The translations under genes and the position numbers were made by a program. A stretch of 51,521 nucleotides of DNA from Lachnospiraceae bacterium A4 (GTDB taxonomy: Bacteria; Bacillota; Clostridia; Lachnospirales; Lachnospiraceae), in the NCBI GenBank assembly GCA_000403215.2, contig KE159565.1, forward strand, positions 145,028 to 196,548, in the 5' to 3' direction. Under the pieces are notes generated by a model that was given only the letters and a program-made list of their open reading frames with translations, did not search any database and was not told the origin of the DNA. Positions within the stretch are counted from its first letter, which is position 1. Each line of letters starts with the position of its first letter. Shown piece by piece: positions 15,628 through 25,213 of this stretch.

Positions 15628-17343
15628 ATGGAGAGAAGAGGGTTAAAGCTTACGCTGCGTTTGGTGCTTGTGACAGCACTTCCGCTGATACTGATGTTTG
15701 GATTTGCGATTGTGGGGCTGGGGTCCTCCTGTAGCTCGATTATAGAATCCATGGTGCAGCACGAGCTGTCCACAGCACAGTATGCCTTTGAGACAGCGAT
15801 TGGAAATATTGCACAAGGCAGTTATATGTATACCAATAACAAATTCTATAAAGGGAAACGCAATATCAGTGACAACACAAAGTTTTTTGATGACTTCAGC
15901 CATGAAGTAGACCTTCAAGTGACTGTATTTTATGGGAATACCCGCGTCGCGACCAGTTTAGTCGATGAGGAGGGAAACCGCATGATCGGGACAGAAGCAC
16001 TGCCGGAAATCTATGAGCAGGTAGTGAACCAAGGACAGGACTATTACTCTGATCATGTCGAGATCGCTGGCAAGACCTACTATGCGATGTACTGTCCATT
16101 GTACCAGCACAATGCGGACGAGATTATCGGTATGACCTTTGTCGGGCTGGAAAAGAGCACGATCAATTCCATCTATGTCGCAAACTTTATGAAAAATCTG
16201 ATTATTTTGATTGTTATTTTTGCGTTTGGCGTCATTTCGACGATATGTTCTGTTAAGGTGATCATCAGAGCGATTCAGCTTGTGATCGACAAGCTCAATA
16301 GCCTTGCGGACGGGCAGCTCAATGTAAAGGTTCCAGCAAAACTTTTGCGCAGGAGAGATGAGATCGGGGATATCGCGCACAGTGTTGAGAAGCTGGTGGG
16401 AAGCCTGACAGAGATTGTTGTGGATATCAAGAGGGCAGCAGGAAATCTCGATGAAATATCAAGTGGGTTTTCAGGTTCTTTTGGGAAAATGGCTGGCAAT
16501 ATCTCCAATGTGGACACTGCTGTGGAGGAGATGGCATCAGGCTCTACTCAGCAGGCACAGGACACCGCCGATGTCGGCAACAAGATTCAGTATATGGGCG
16601 ATGCCGTTGAGACGACAGCGCAGAATGTAGAGCGTCTTGTGGGCAATACGGATAAGATGCGCGAGTACAATAGAAGCGTTGATGATACGCTGGTAGAGCT
16701 GATTCGGATTAGCAATGATACAAAGAATGCATTTGATGTGGTATATGAGCAGACGAATATGACAAACCAGTCAGCGCAGGACATTCAGACCGCGGCAGAT
16801 GTCATCACAGACATAGCGGACCAGACGAGTCTGCTGTCTCTGAATGCCAGTATTGAGGCGGCGCGCGCAGGCGAGCATGGGAAGGGCTTTTCGGTCGTGG
16901 CAGATGAGATTCGGAAGCTTGCAGAGCAGTCTGCGGAGTCTGCAAGCCGCATCACAGGCATCATTGCAATGCTGATTACCAACTCAAACACCACCGTGGA
17001 TACGATGAAAAACGTCACAGAGGCGATGGATAAACAGGGCGATGAGCTTGACAAGACCAAGACCGTCTTTAACAGCTTAAATTTTGAAATCAGAGAAGTA
17101 GGCGGCGCGGTGGACAACATTAGAGGCGAGATTGATAAACTCAATGAGCTCAAGACCGATGTGCTCAGTGCGGTTCAGAATCTGGCTTCCATCGCGGAGG
17201 AGAATGCGGCAAGCACGCAGCAGACATCTGCGTCAATGCAGGAGTTAGGACATATAGTGTCGGAGTGCAGCGGAGAGGTGGAGCGGATTATAGATACCTC
17301 GAAGGGTCTGACACGGAATATGGAAGTATTTACATTAGAATAG
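15628..17343 (+). CDS. Methyl-accepting chemotaxis protein with Cache-like sensor
   Basis: This encodes 571 residues. AAGGAAGGT about 10 bases before the ATG at 15628 sets the start. The layout is a membrane segment at about 8-32 ([20 protein letters not shown]), a periplasm-side single-Cache-like domain at about 35-185, a second membrane segment at about 190-215, a HAMP domain ([19 protein letters not shown]), then the cytoplasmic signalling coiled coil. The hairpin tip [20 protein letters not shown] binds CheA/CheW. The ligand is unknown. No che genes are nearby, so it feeds a chemosensory array encoded elsewhere. A second receptor of similar plan lies at 20813. Confidence 0.92.
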   Translation: MERRGLKLTLRLVLVTALPLILMFGFAIVGLGSSCSSIIESMVQHELSTAQYAFETAIGNIAQGSYMYTNNKFYKGKRNISDNTKFFDDFSHEVDLQVTVFYGNTRVATSLVDEEGNRMIGTEALPEIYEQVVNQGQDYYSDHVEIAGKTYYAMYCPLYQHNADEIIGMTFVGLEKSTINSIYVANFMKNLIILIVIFAFGVISTICSVKVIIRAIQLVIDKLNSLADGQLNVKVPAKLLRRRDEIGDIAHSVEKLVGSLTEIVVDIKRAAGNLDEISSGFSGSFGKMAGNISNVDTAVEEMASGSTQQAQDTADVGNKIQYMGDAVETTAQNVERLVGNTDKMREYNRSVDDTLVELIRISNDTKNAFDVVYEQTNMTNQSAQDIQTAADVITDIADQTSLLSLNASIEAARAGEHGKGFSVVADEIRKLAEQSAESASRITGIIAMLITNSNTTVDTMKNVTEAMDKQGDELDKTKTVFNSLNFEIREVGGAVDNIRGEIDKLNELKTDVLSAVQNLASIAEENAASTQQTSASMQELGHIVSECSGEVERIIDTSKGLTRNMEVFTLE

Positions 17344-17355
17344 CTGTATTTATGG

Positions 17356-17375
17356 GCGCTGCCGTCAGGCAGCGC
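17356..17375. terminator. Shared hairpin between convergent genes
   Basis: GCGCTGCC (17356-17363) and GGCAGCGC (17368-17375) enclose a GTCA loop, followed on the plus strand by TCTTGTTAT. The loop contains the stop codon of the minus-strand gene, so one arm is also that gene's last codons. It can serve both directions. Confidence 0.65.
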
Positions 17376-18000
17376 TCTTGTTATCGTTGGGGGTATGGTC
17401 TGTGGCAGGGGTGCCGATCAGCGGAAGCAGTCCTGCTTTTTTCAGGGCAGGGCGAAGTGCATTGTACACCGAAACGGCAGCCGCCGCAGAGGTGACAGCA
17501 TTGATGGAGGTCGTTGTGATGTTTGGCAGCAGGGACAGCTCTGCAATCGGTTTTCCGAGAATGATTAATTTGTAAAAATAGCTGAATACAGGGTCAAAAA
17601 TCATGTTGAAGCCCAGACCGCATACCGCGGCTGCCAGCGACCAGCGAAAGGCGGCTTTGCTGTCCTGACACCTCGACAACCTGCCGATTTTGTGTGCGAC
17701 AAACCCAGTGACCAGACCGATGCCTAGTTTTAACAGAAAGGTTTTGGGCGCTGACAAAATATAGACAGGGTCGAGCAGGTCGCCGATTGTCATGCCAACC
17801 GCTCCACCAATTCCGCCCAAGGGACCGCCCAGAAGCAGCGCGCCAAGTACGCATACAGCGTTTCCAAGGTGAATGCTTGTGGCGTCTGACGTGCCGGGAA
17901 TCATAATTTTAATTTGTAAAAAAGTAAAGACAACATACGATAATGCCGCTGTCAAACCGGTCAGCGCGATTTTGTAAACGGTTGAATTTTTCTGGTTCAT
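17365..18000 (-). CDS. ECF transporter S component
   Basis: This encodes 211 residues. The start at 18000 has GGAGG 6 bases upstream (GAGGAGGCTTTTT). About six membrane segments are visible, with ATSIHLGNAVCVLGALLLGG and GGIGGAVGMTIGDLL, the pattern of the ECF-type (PF07155/PF12822-like) substrate-binding subunits. Such subunits bind a vitamin or related small molecule and work with a shared EcfAA'T energising module encoded elsewhere. The substrate cannot be assigned; no riboswitch was recognised upstream. The C-terminal 30 residues are polar and likely cytosolic. Confidence 0.82.
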   Translation of the reverse strand: MNQKNSTVYKIALTGLTAALSYVVFTFLQIKIMIPGTSDATSIHLGNAVCVLGALLLGGPLGGIGGAVGMTIGDLLDPVYILSAPKTFLLKLGIGLVTGFVAHKIGRLSRCQDSKAAFRWSLAAAVCGLGFNMIFDPVFSYFYKLIILGKPIAELSLLPNITTTSINAVTSAAAAVSVYNALRPALKKAGLLPLIGTPATDHTPNDNKSAA

Positions 18001-18197
18001 AAAAAGCCTCCTCATTGTAGTGCGTTTTTTATTTTCTTTTATTAGTATAGCGCAAAGTGACATTATAGAAATATACAATTTTAACATTTTTTACGGGTAC
18101 AGTTAGAATAATTTGAAATGCTATTGATTTTTGGGGCTAAATAGGATTTAATATACTATATACGATTCATGAAAACATTCTGGGAAGGGGTATAATA

Positions 18198-18848
18198 ATG
18201 GATAATTTAGCAGAAACAAACAGTGTTGAGACAGCGATCATTCCTAAGGGAACTGTCATAAATGGAAATATTACGATTGAAGGCAGGCTTGAGATGTACG
18301 GGGTAGTGAATGGTGACATTCATTCTGACAGCCGGGTGGACGTGTCCGGCGATATCACAGGAAATATCAAAGCCAATGATTTCTATGCCAAAGATTCGTT
18401 TATCACAGGACAGATTGAGTGTGTGCAGGGAGCGACGGTGCGCGAAAATACAGTTATCCTTGGCGATATCAAGGCGGAGAATCTGGTGATCGACGGTGCG
18501 ATACAGGGCAAGATTGACGTGCGGGAAAATATTACTGTCGGCGAGAAGGCGATTATGGACAGCGACATCAAGGCAAAGACGATTCAGGTAAACAATGGCG
18601 CGGCAATTAACGGCCATTGCTCGCTCTGCTATGCAGATACTAATCTGGGAGAGATTTTTCCAGTGACAGAAGAGCCCAAAGAAATAAAAGAGCCGAAGGA
18701 AATAAAAGAAGTAAAAGAAACAAAGGAAGCAAAGGCGCCTCAGGAGTCCGCCGAGGAGGACAAGCAGCTCAAAACGGCTGCAAAGCCCAAGGCGGTCGCA
18801 AGGCCAAAAGTTGTGAAGAAGGCTGAAGCAGAACCAGCAAACCAGTGA
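18198..18848 (+). CDS. Bactofilin (polymer-forming cytoskeletal protein)
   Basis: This encodes 216 residues. The core (about 12-145) is a right-handed beta-helix of short repeats, for example IIPKGTVINGNITIEGRLEM and VNGDIHSDSRVDVSGDITGN, the DUF583/bactofilin fold, which self-assembles into filaments without nucleotide. The tail (about 155-216) is lysine/glutamate-rich and repetitive (EPKEIKEPKEIKEVKETKEA), probably disordered. Bactofilins typically scaffold envelope or shape proteins. AAGGGG about 8 bases before the ATG. It is followed 22 bp later by the acetyltransferase gene; cotranscription is likely. Confidence 0.9.
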   Translation: MDNLAETNSVETAIIPKGTVINGNITIEGRLEMYGVVNGDIHSDSRVDVSGDITGNIKANDFYAKDSFITGQIECVQGATVRENTVILGDIKAENLVIDGAIQGKIDVRENITVGEKAIMDSDIKAKTIQVNNGAAINGHCSLCYADTNLGEIFPVTEEPKEIKEPKEIKEVKETKEAKAPQESAEEDKQLKTAAKPKAVARPKVVKKAEAEPANQ

Positions 18849-18870
18849 GGAGCAGCGCAGGGAGATTCAG

Positions 18871-20070
18871 ATGAAGAACGAAGCAGGGACGTATTACAGA
18901 GAAGTATATGATGAACACCAGACAGAGGAGATGCAGGAGCTTCTGGATTTTGCCAACATGGTATTCAGCATGAGCTATGGCGGGACAGATTTTTCAACCC
19001 TTTTGCCAAAAGCATACGCGCAGAAACGGTGGAAGGCAGTGACGCATCATATGATGAAAGAAGGCAGCCATATCCGCGCGCTGGTTGACAGCTATCCGCT
19101 TGACCTGAAACTTGGCGGTGAAAACGGCAAGACGGTGAAGGCGGCCTATGTGGGAACGGTGTCTGTCCACCCTGCAAGCAGGGGAAAGGGATACATGATT
19201 GAGCTGATGAAGCGGGTGGAGGAGGACGCAGTGCGGCAGGGCTGCGCGCTGTTAGTGCTCGACGGCGACCGTCACAGATACCAGTATTTTGGATTTGAGC
19301 GCGCAGGCACAGGATACAGATATCACATCGAACAGAACAATATCCGTCACTGCTGTGCGCAGATGTACCCCGCAGACGATATGGCATCTCCTGTATATTC
19401 TTTTGAGGAGCTTGATGAAAACAGTCCCTGTCTGGACTATTTATATGGCTTGTACCAGCGCCGCACTGTGACAGCGCGGACAAGGGAGACTTTCTTATTC
19501 AGCCTGCAAAGCTACAATGCGACAGCCTATGCCATACGAAAAGGTGAAGTGCCTGTTGGCTATATCAATCTGTCCGAAGATGAGAAAATGATATGCGAGA
19601 TGGAGATGGAGGACTTGCAGGAGCTGCCGAGAACTTTGTATGATTTGATGATGGGCTTTGGCATCACGCAGCTAGGTGCCAGTCTTGGACCCGACGAGAC
19701 TGCAAAACGCGGTTTGTTTGAGAAACTGTATGACAATTGCAGCGTTGTGATGTCCCATCAAATCAAAATTCTTGACTATGAGGCGGTGCTGGAATTTTTA
19801 TTGAGCTGGAAACGCAGGTACTGTACGCTGGAACAGGGCGCGTATGTGATCGGCGTTCAAAAAGAGGGCATGACGCGCTCCGAAAATTATCTGCTGTCTG
19901 TGGCGGAGGAGGTCTGCGTATCGCGCACGGACCGCGCGGCGGATTTGGTATTGGGGGAATTAGAGCTTGTCAGGACGCTGGCGGCAAGCTGCTGTCTTAC
20001 AACAGGGCTGCACAGTCCCGCTGGCTGGTTTCCGCTGCCGTTTTATCTTCCGGAGGCAGACACTTTTTAG
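18871..20070 (+). CDS. GNAT family N-acetyltransferase with extra C-terminal domain
   Basis: This encodes 399 residues. The N-terminal 150 residues are a GNAT domain; AYVGTVSVHPASRGKGYMIE is the acetyl-CoA pyrophosphate loop (R/Q-x-x-G-x-G/A), followed by LLVLDGDRHRYQYFGFERAG. The remaining 250 residues include a second GNAT-like half and a C-terminal sterol-carrier-like region, an arrangement resembling Eis-type acetyltransferases. The substrate is unknown. GGGAG (18860-18864) precedes the ATG by 6 bases. It lies just downstream of the bactofilin; no functional link is evident. Confidence 0.8.
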   Translation: MKNEAGTYYREVYDEHQTEEMQELLDFANMVFSMSYGGTDFSTLLPKAYAQKRWKAVTHHMMKEGSHIRALVDSYPLDLKLGGENGKTVKAAYVGTVSVHPASRGKGYMIELMKRVEEDAVRQGCALLVLDGDRHRYQYFGFERAGTGYRYHIEQNNIRHCCAQMYPADDMASPVYSFEELDENSPCLDYLYGLYQRRTVTARTRETFLFSLQSYNATAYAIRKGEVPVGYINLSEDEKMICEMEMEDLQELPRTLYDLMMGFGITQLGASLGPDETAKRGLFEKLYDNCSVVMSHQIKILDYEAVLEFLLSWKRRYCTLEQGAYVIGVQKEGMTRSENYLLSVAEEVCVSRTDRAADLVLGELELVRTLAASCCLTTGLHSPAGWFPLPFYLPEADTF

Positions 20071-20078
20071 ATCTGCCG

Positions 20079-20123
20079 GGAGTGGCGCAGCATGATTGCC
20101 GGCGGCAGCAGACGCGCCACTCC
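20079..20123. terminator. Hairpin between convergent genes
   Basis: GGAGTGGCGC (20079-20088) and GCGCCACTCC (20114-20123) form a 10-bp GC-rich stem with a 25-base loop, between the ends of the acetyltransferase and the small zinc-ribbon-like gene. There is no strong T run on the plus strand. Confidence 0.5.
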
Positions 20124-20135
20124 TAAAAAGCATGT

Positions 20136-20471
20136 TTAGTCCATATATTTCCAAGTATACATATTGGCTGTCCTGCATTTGGGGCAGACCACCTTGTACT
20201 GGTCAAAGATAAACATTTTGATCTGGTCATCAGCGACATTGGTGGTCACGATGCGGCTCTGGCCGCATTTGCACAGAAACAGGATTTTGCGGTTGAGGCG
20301 CACAGACAGGCTTTCGCCACGCAGGCTGAGCGCTTTTTCAATGTACTTGATCTGTTCTTCATTATGTACGCCGCATTCCTCAAGCGCCCATTTATATTCG
20401 TCACGAATGATGTGAAGTGCGTCCGATGGGATTGATGCATAGTGCTGTTCTAGTTTCTGTTCTGTAAACAT
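20136..20471 (-). CDS. Small protein with a possible four-cysteine zinc ribbon
   Basis: This encodes 111 residues. The start at 20471 is 6 bases after GAGGA; the in-frame ATG at 20475 is directly against the site. A helical N-terminal half (residues about 1-60) is followed by CKCG and, 25 residues later, CPKC, which could bind a metal ion. No family recognised. The beta-rich C-terminal part with paired cysteines could bind nucleic acid, but that is inference. It stands alone between convergent and divergent neighbours. Confidence 0.65.
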   Translation of the reverse strand: MFTEQKLEQHYASIPSDALHIIRDEYKWALEECGVHNEEQIKYIEKALSLRGESLSVRLNRKILFLCKCGQSRIVTTNVADDQIKMFIFDQYKVVCPKCRTANMYTWKYMD

Positions 20472-20812
20472 ATTCATTCCTCTTTTCTTTTTTAGATATT
20501 TTTATGATTTCTTATATGATTCTTCCTGAGATAAAATCTTTTTTCAAGTATAACATAGATTTTTGAATTATGGAACATGCAGAAGCGCGAAAAGTGCATC
20601 TGGGGAAAAGAATTTGCAGCTCTAAATTTATTTGCAAATATGAAAACTATCCAAAAAAACAAAATATATAACAAGAAACTGTAACATTATTTGACAGAAA
20701 TGCTAAAATTAAGCGAAGGGACTATAAATTAAGCAAAAAATATTGTACAATCGGAGATAGGACTAATGTTATTTGTGGGATAATGGCGACATGAGAAAGG
20801 ATGATAATCACT
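20472..20812. other. Intergenic region before the second chemoreceptor
   Basis: A+T-rich and without a gene. TTGACA occurs at 20691-20696, but no -10 box lies at proper spacing. TAAA at 20704 followed by CTATAA 14 bases later is only a weak flagellar sigma-28-type candidate. I cannot assign the promoter. Confidence 0.4.
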
Positions 20813-22534
20813 ATGAATAAAAAAAGCAGTTTATTCACAAGCATTATACTTCAATTGCTGGCAATGGCACTGATTCCTCTGGTTATATTAGGTATTGTTT
20901 GTATTATGGCGGCGGGCAGCAGCCTTCGCGACGGGCTTCAGGAGGAAGCGCTTGCGCAGATGAAAGCGACCTGCGTGGCAACGAAGGCAGCCTATGATAA
21001 TATTAATGACGGTGACTATTTTCTAAATGAAAACCAAGAGCTGATGAAGGGGGATTATAACATCACGCAGAATGAAAAGGGCATTGACGCGTTCACAGAA
21101 GGATTAAACTCTGACATCACGTTGTTTTACGGAGATGTGAGGCGTGCGACCTCCTTGAAGGACATCGCGACCGGCAGCAGAATCGTCGGGACACAGGCGT
21201 CGGCGGAGGTGGCGGGAGCCGTGTTAAAAGGAGAGGAATATTCTGCGACAAATCTTGTGGTCAATAAACAGAATTATTATGCGTATTATATTCCATTAAA
21301 AAACCCTGACGGGACGATTGTGGGCATGGTCTTTGCGGGGGAGCCGAGCGCGTCGGTAGATGAATATATTTTGGCAAAAGTCCTTCTGGTGATTGGCGCG
21401 GTGGTAGTTGTGCTGCTGATTGCGATGGTGCTTGTGGTCGTGGTAGCGCTGCGCATTGTCAAGGCTGTGAACCGTGCGCAGGAGGCGATTGTGAATCTTT
21501 CTCAGGGCAATCTGGCATACGAGGTAGATGACGTGATTTTAAGGCGCCGGGACGAGATTGGCGACATGGGCCGCAGGGTGAAGGAATGTATCGCGTCACT
21601 TCGGGGCATCGTGTGCGGGATACAGGATTCCTCCCAGAATGTACTTGCTTCGGGAGACCGTTTAGAGACCGTGGCGAATCGTTCCAGTGAACATGCCGGC
21701 GAAATAGCACGCGCTGTTGACGAGATTTCTCAGGGCGCAGTTTCGCAGGCGGAAGAAATCGAGGGCGCAACTGTGAAAATCAGCGATATGGGCGAGATTA
21801 TTGAGAATATTGTGTCCAACATTGCGAGTTTGACAGATATCTCTGCGGGCATGCAGGAGAATGGACAGGAGGCAGACCGGATTATCCGCGAGCTGAGCGA
21901 CAGCAATGATAAGACCGTCGAGGCAGTTCAGTCTGTGGCAAAGACTGTCGAGGCGACGGACGAGTCCGTCAAAAAGATCTCAGAGGCAGTCGAGATGATT
22001 ACGAGCGTGGCAGAACAGACCAATCTGCTCTCGCTCAACGCGTCCATCGAGGCGGCTAGGGCTGGGGAGGCAGGAAAAGGCTTTGCGGTTGTTGCGACGG
22101 AAATCCAGAAGCTCTCCGAGGAATCCAATCATTCGGCGCAGCGCATCACGACAATTATCACAGGGCTTGCGGAGGATTCACGCAACTCGATGAAGCGGAT
22201 GATTGAGGTGAAACGGATTCTTCAGGAGCAGCAGGAGAAGCTGGATATCACAAAACAACAGTTTGGGCATGTGCGGGACGGCATTCTGGCGACGAGGGAG
22301 GACACCGTGTCAGTGAATCATCAGGCGAAGGAGTGCGACGCGTCGAGAGAGAGTGTGGTGAATATTATCCAGAATCTGTCTGCAATCTCACAGGAAAATG
22401 CCGCCGCGTCACAGGAGACCACCTCAACCATGCAGGAATTAAATCATACCATCGGTTCGCTGGCAGTGTCCGCGCACGAGTTGAGACAGCTTGCAGTTTC
22501 CTTGAATGAATCTACCCACTTTTTTAATTTATAG
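20813..22534 (+). CDS. Methyl-accepting chemotaxis protein with Cache-like sensor
   Basis: This encodes 573 residues. I start at ATG 20813 ([10 protein letters not shown]), about 10 bases after AAGGAT. A first membrane segment ([20 protein letters not shown]) is followed by a single-Cache-like sensor (about 40-185) with [14 protein letters not shown], similar in place to [14 protein letters not shown] of the receptor at 15628. A second membrane segment at about 190-215 ([19 protein letters not shown]), HAMP, and the signalling tip [20 protein letters not shown] follow. The ligand is unknown. Shared layout suggests an old duplication, though the sensor domains have diverged. Confidence 0.92.
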   Translation: MNKKSSLFTSIILQLLAMALIPLVILGIVCIMAAGSSLRDGLQEEALAQMKATCVATKAAYDNINDGDYFLNENQELMKGDYNITQNEKGIDAFTEGLNSDITLFYGDVRRATSLKDIATGSRIVGTQASAEVAGAVLKGEEYSATNLVVNKQNYYAYYIPLKNPDGTIVGMVFAGEPSASVDEYILAKVLLVIGAVVVVLLIAMVLVVVVALRIVKAVNRAQEAIVNLSQGNLAYEVDDVILRRRDEIGDMGRRVKECIASLRGIVCGIQDSSQNVLASGDRLETVANRSSEHAGEIARAVDEISQGAVSQAEEIEGATVKISDMGEIIENIVSNIASLTDISAGMQENGQEADRIIRELSDSNDKTVEAVQSVAKTVEATDESVKKISEAVEMITSVAEQTNLLSLNASIEAARAGEAGKGFAVVATEIQKLSEESNHSAQRITTIITGLAEDSRNSMKRMIEVKRILQEQQEKLDITKQQFGHVRDGILATREDTVSVNHQAKECDASRESVVNIIQNLSAISQENAAASQETTSTMQELNHTIGSLAVSAHELRQLAVSLNESTHFFNL

Positions 22535-22637
22535 CTCAAGAATCATGAAAATCAGCCGATATATAGAGATATGAGGAACTATTCAGCAGTGTAAAAGGGA
22601 TTTTTACAAGAGAAGTCACAAGGAGGTGGCGTTTTAG

Positions 22638-23186
22638 ATGAATAGAAGGCGAGAGCTTGTCCTGCAAAGAGTGTCCCGCATCGGCGGCCTCACAGCAGTG
22701 GACAATTACCAGCAGAATGCAAAGTACAAGGGAAGCTCAGTGCACGCACGCACCATCGAGGCAGCGCTCGGAACCTATCTGATGAAGGACAATCAAGTGT
22801 ATGATCTTCGCGGAAAAGATACATACACGAGAGGTTACGAAGAGACTGGCTCGGAGAAACATGATCAGCTTGCACGCCAGATGAAGGAGTATGTGTCAGC
22901 GGCGGAGGAGAGCCAGCTTGCAAATGCCAAATCGGACTTAGAGCGCCGTGCCGCGGAGCACATCAACATCAAAAAGTTTGAGGAGGCGCTTGCAAAGGAC
23001 CCCAGTGCACAATATCAGCTCAGCAAGTATCACAAAACAGAGGACGAGACGGATTTTGACTGGCTAGATGCAAACCGCTGTTCAGGTTTCCTATTGTATT
23101 CCTACAACAAGAAAGGGATACACAGCGTCCTTGGAGAACAGTATTCTTCAGGAAGTTTTGGCGGAACCTTTGCGGCTGGATACTAA
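22638..23186 (+). CDS. Conserved-looking hypothetical protein
   Basis: This encodes 182 residues. GGAGG (22622-22626) before the ATG and a strong terminator after the stop support a real gene. It is basic at the N-terminus (MNRRRELVLQRVSRIGG), strongly helical in the middle, and ends in a Gly/Ser/Tyr-rich stretch (YSSGSFGGTFAAGY). No signal peptide, membrane segment or known domain was recognised. It lies 103 bp after the chemoreceptor and may be expressed with it; a link to motility or chemotaxis is only a positional guess. Confidence 0.65.
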   Translation: MNRRRELVLQRVSRIGGLTAVDNYQQNAKYKGSSVHARTIEAALGTYLMKDNQVYDLRGKDTYTRGYEETGSEKHDQLARQMKEYVSAAEESQLANAKSDLERRAAEHINIKKFEEALAKDPSAQYQLSKYHKTEDETDFDWLDANRCSGFLLYSYNKKGIHSVLGEQYSSGSFGGTFAAGY

Positions 23187-23216
23187 ATAAAAAGCACGCT
23201 TGGCGTGCTTTTTATT
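23186..23216. terminator. Strong bidirectional terminator
   Basis: A perfect 14-bp stem AATAAAAAGCACGC (23186-23199) / GCGTGCTTTTTATT (23203-23216) with a 3-base loop gives a T run on both strands. It lies between the convergent 182-residue gene and the symporter gene. Confidence 0.92.
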
Positions 23217-23226
23217 GTTAGCATAC

Positions 23227-24762
23227 TTATAATTTCCGTTCCTGCTCCTGCTGGATATCTTCAAATGCGGAGAGCATCGGCTTTTCCGTAGAACCATGAA
23301 AAGTGCGGGCGCTGTAGTTTTTGGTAATTCTAATGACTGTACCAGAGAGCGTCAGCACGCCGATTAAGTTTGGAATTGCCATCAGCCCGTTAAAGGTATC
23401 TGAGATATCCCACGCCAGATTGAGGTTCATCGTGGCGCCAAACACGATAAAGACCACAAACACAACTTTGTAGATGATGGTCGCCTTGGTGCCAAATAAA
23501 AATTCCCATGCCTTCGTGCCGTAATAACTCCAGCCAAGCACCGTGGAGAAGGCAAAGAGCAGAATTGCGATCGCGATAAAAGCGCCGCCGAAATTCACGC
23601 CGCCAAAGTTAAACACCGTGCCAAACGCCTCGCTCACAAGCGCCGTCTGCTCATTGGCGGAGAGCATTTCGCCGGTATGGAGGTCGATCAGACCTGTCGA
23701 GAGAATCGAAAAGGCAGTGAGCGTACACACTACAATCGTGTCTGCAAACACTTCAAAGATGCCCCACATTCCCTGCCGCACAGGCTCTACCACGTTGGAC
23801 GCAGAGTGCACCATCACCGAGGAGCCAAGTCCGGCTTCGTTTGAGAATACGCCGCGTTTGAGACCCCATGTCATCGCGCTTCTGACAGCCAGCCCGACCG
23901 CTGCGCCGCCGACTGCCCGAAAGCCAAACGCAAAGGAGAAGATCGCGCCAAAGACTTCGCCGACTTTGCCAATATTGACAATAAATACAATCAGGGCGCC
24001 AAGTATGTATGCACATGCCATGAACGGGACAAACTTTTCTGTAAACTGTGCGATGCGCTTGATGCCGCCGACAATCACAAGACCGGCAAGTACCATGAGC
24101 AGCACGCCCACAATCAGGGCGTAGAGATTGATCGTGGCAGAGCCAATGAGGATATTGCGGTCAAGTGCCTCAATGCGGAATACCGAAGTGATGTTGCCGG
24201 AGATGGTGTTTACCTGACTCATGTTTCCGATGCCAAAGGACGCAAGGACACAGAAGATGGAAAACAGAATGGCAAGCACCTTGCCAATCCCCTCGCAGCC
24301 GTTTTTGGCGCCGAGACCGTCTCTAAGATAATACATCGCGCCGCCGCACCATTCGTCATGGCTGTTTTTCCGGCGGTAATAGATGCCGAGTACATTCTCT
24401 GAGTAGTTTGTCATCATGCCAAAGAAGGCAGACAGCCACATCCAGAAGATCGCGCCGGGACCGCCTGCGGCGATCGCAGCCGCCACACCTGCGATATTGC
24501 CGACACCAATCGTTGCGGCAAGTGCCGTGCACAGTGCCTGAAACTGCGAGATGGACGCCTTTTCGTTGGCGTTTTTGACGCTGCTTCCCTTCTGGAATAC
24601 ACCGCCAATCGTTCTTTTGCACACATGACTGGCATGTGTAATTTGAAAAAATTTCGTGCGGGCAGTCATGTAGATTCCCGTCCCGATGATGAGAATGAGC
24701 ATCGGAATCCCCCACACTACGCCGTTGACGGCGCTGTTGATTGCTGCGATTTTATCAAGCAT
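23227..24762 (-). CDS. Sodium:alanine (AGCS family) symporter
   Basis: This encodes 511 residues with about ten membrane segments. AGCS carriers import alanine or glycine with sodium. Signature pieces are VGNIAGVAAAIAAGGPGAIFW and FSNEAGLGSSVMVHSAS. I start at ATG 24762 (MLDKIAAINS), preceded by a GGGGGG site at 8 bases and directly before the first membrane segment; the longer reading adds 47 residues without a site. It is transcribed alone and ends at the shared terminator. A substrate other than alanine or glycine, such as glutamine, is possible. Confidence 0.9.
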   Translation of the reverse strand: MLDKIAAINSAVNGVVWGIPMLILIIGTGIYMTARTKFFQITHASHVCKRTIGGVFQKGSSVKNANEKASISQFQALCTALAATIGVGNIAGVAAAIAAGGPGAIFWMWLSAFFGMMTNYSENVLGIYYRRKNSHDEWCGGAMYYLRDGLGAKNGCEGIGKVLAILFSIFCVLASFGIGNMSQVNTISGNITSVFRIEALDRNILIGSATINLYALIVGVLLMVLAGLVIVGGIKRIAQFTEKFVPFMACAYILGALIVFIVNIGKVGEVFGAIFSFAFGFRAVGGAAVGLAVRSAMTWGLKRGVFSNEAGLGSSVMVHSASNVVEPVRQGMWGIFEVFADTIVVCTLTAFSILSTGLIDLHTGEMLSANEQTALVSEAFGTVFNFGGVNFGGAFIAIAILLFAFSTVLGWSYYGTKAWEFLFGTKATIIYKVVFVVFIVFGATMNLNLAWDISDTFNGLMAIPNLIGVLTLSGTVIRITKNYSARTFHGSTEKPMLSAFEDIQQEQERKL

Positions 24763-25213
24763 TTGCAAAACCCCCCTATTTTTATGCACAAACTCAAGCG
24801 CGAGTAGATTCATCTTCGCTGCTCGATTATTTATATTTATACAGGAAAAAGCGGAAAAATGCAAGAAAATTCTAAAAGAATGCCATAAAAGGGAGGATGC
24901 CAAGTAATCCTGCGACTACTTGGCATATATTATGAAAAAGTTATTATAAGTAAAGTTACCACTCTTGCTTTTAAGGTGTTGTTTTGTATCACCTTATGTT
25001 TATAGTATAGAGTGCTTTCATGTCTAAATCATGTTGTTTTATTGAATATTTTTTCAAAGAATTATGAACGTTTTATGAACACACATTTTTCTATGAAAAT
25101 CAAAAATAATACTGTATAATAATGCTGTAAGCAGATAAAACCCCGGAGTTTCTTGGTACCTGAGATCTTGTGAGAAGATTCTGGGAGACAATTATGGACA
25201 AAAGGAGAACGAG
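24763..25213. other. Divergent intergenic region with a -10 box for the LRR gene
   Basis: A perfect TATAAT at 25115-25120 lies 94 bp before the LRR protein start; the -35 position is poor, so it may need an activator. Weak dyads such as AAGGTG...CACCTT (24972-24994) lie between the genes. No coding sequence is supported. Confidence 0.45.
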
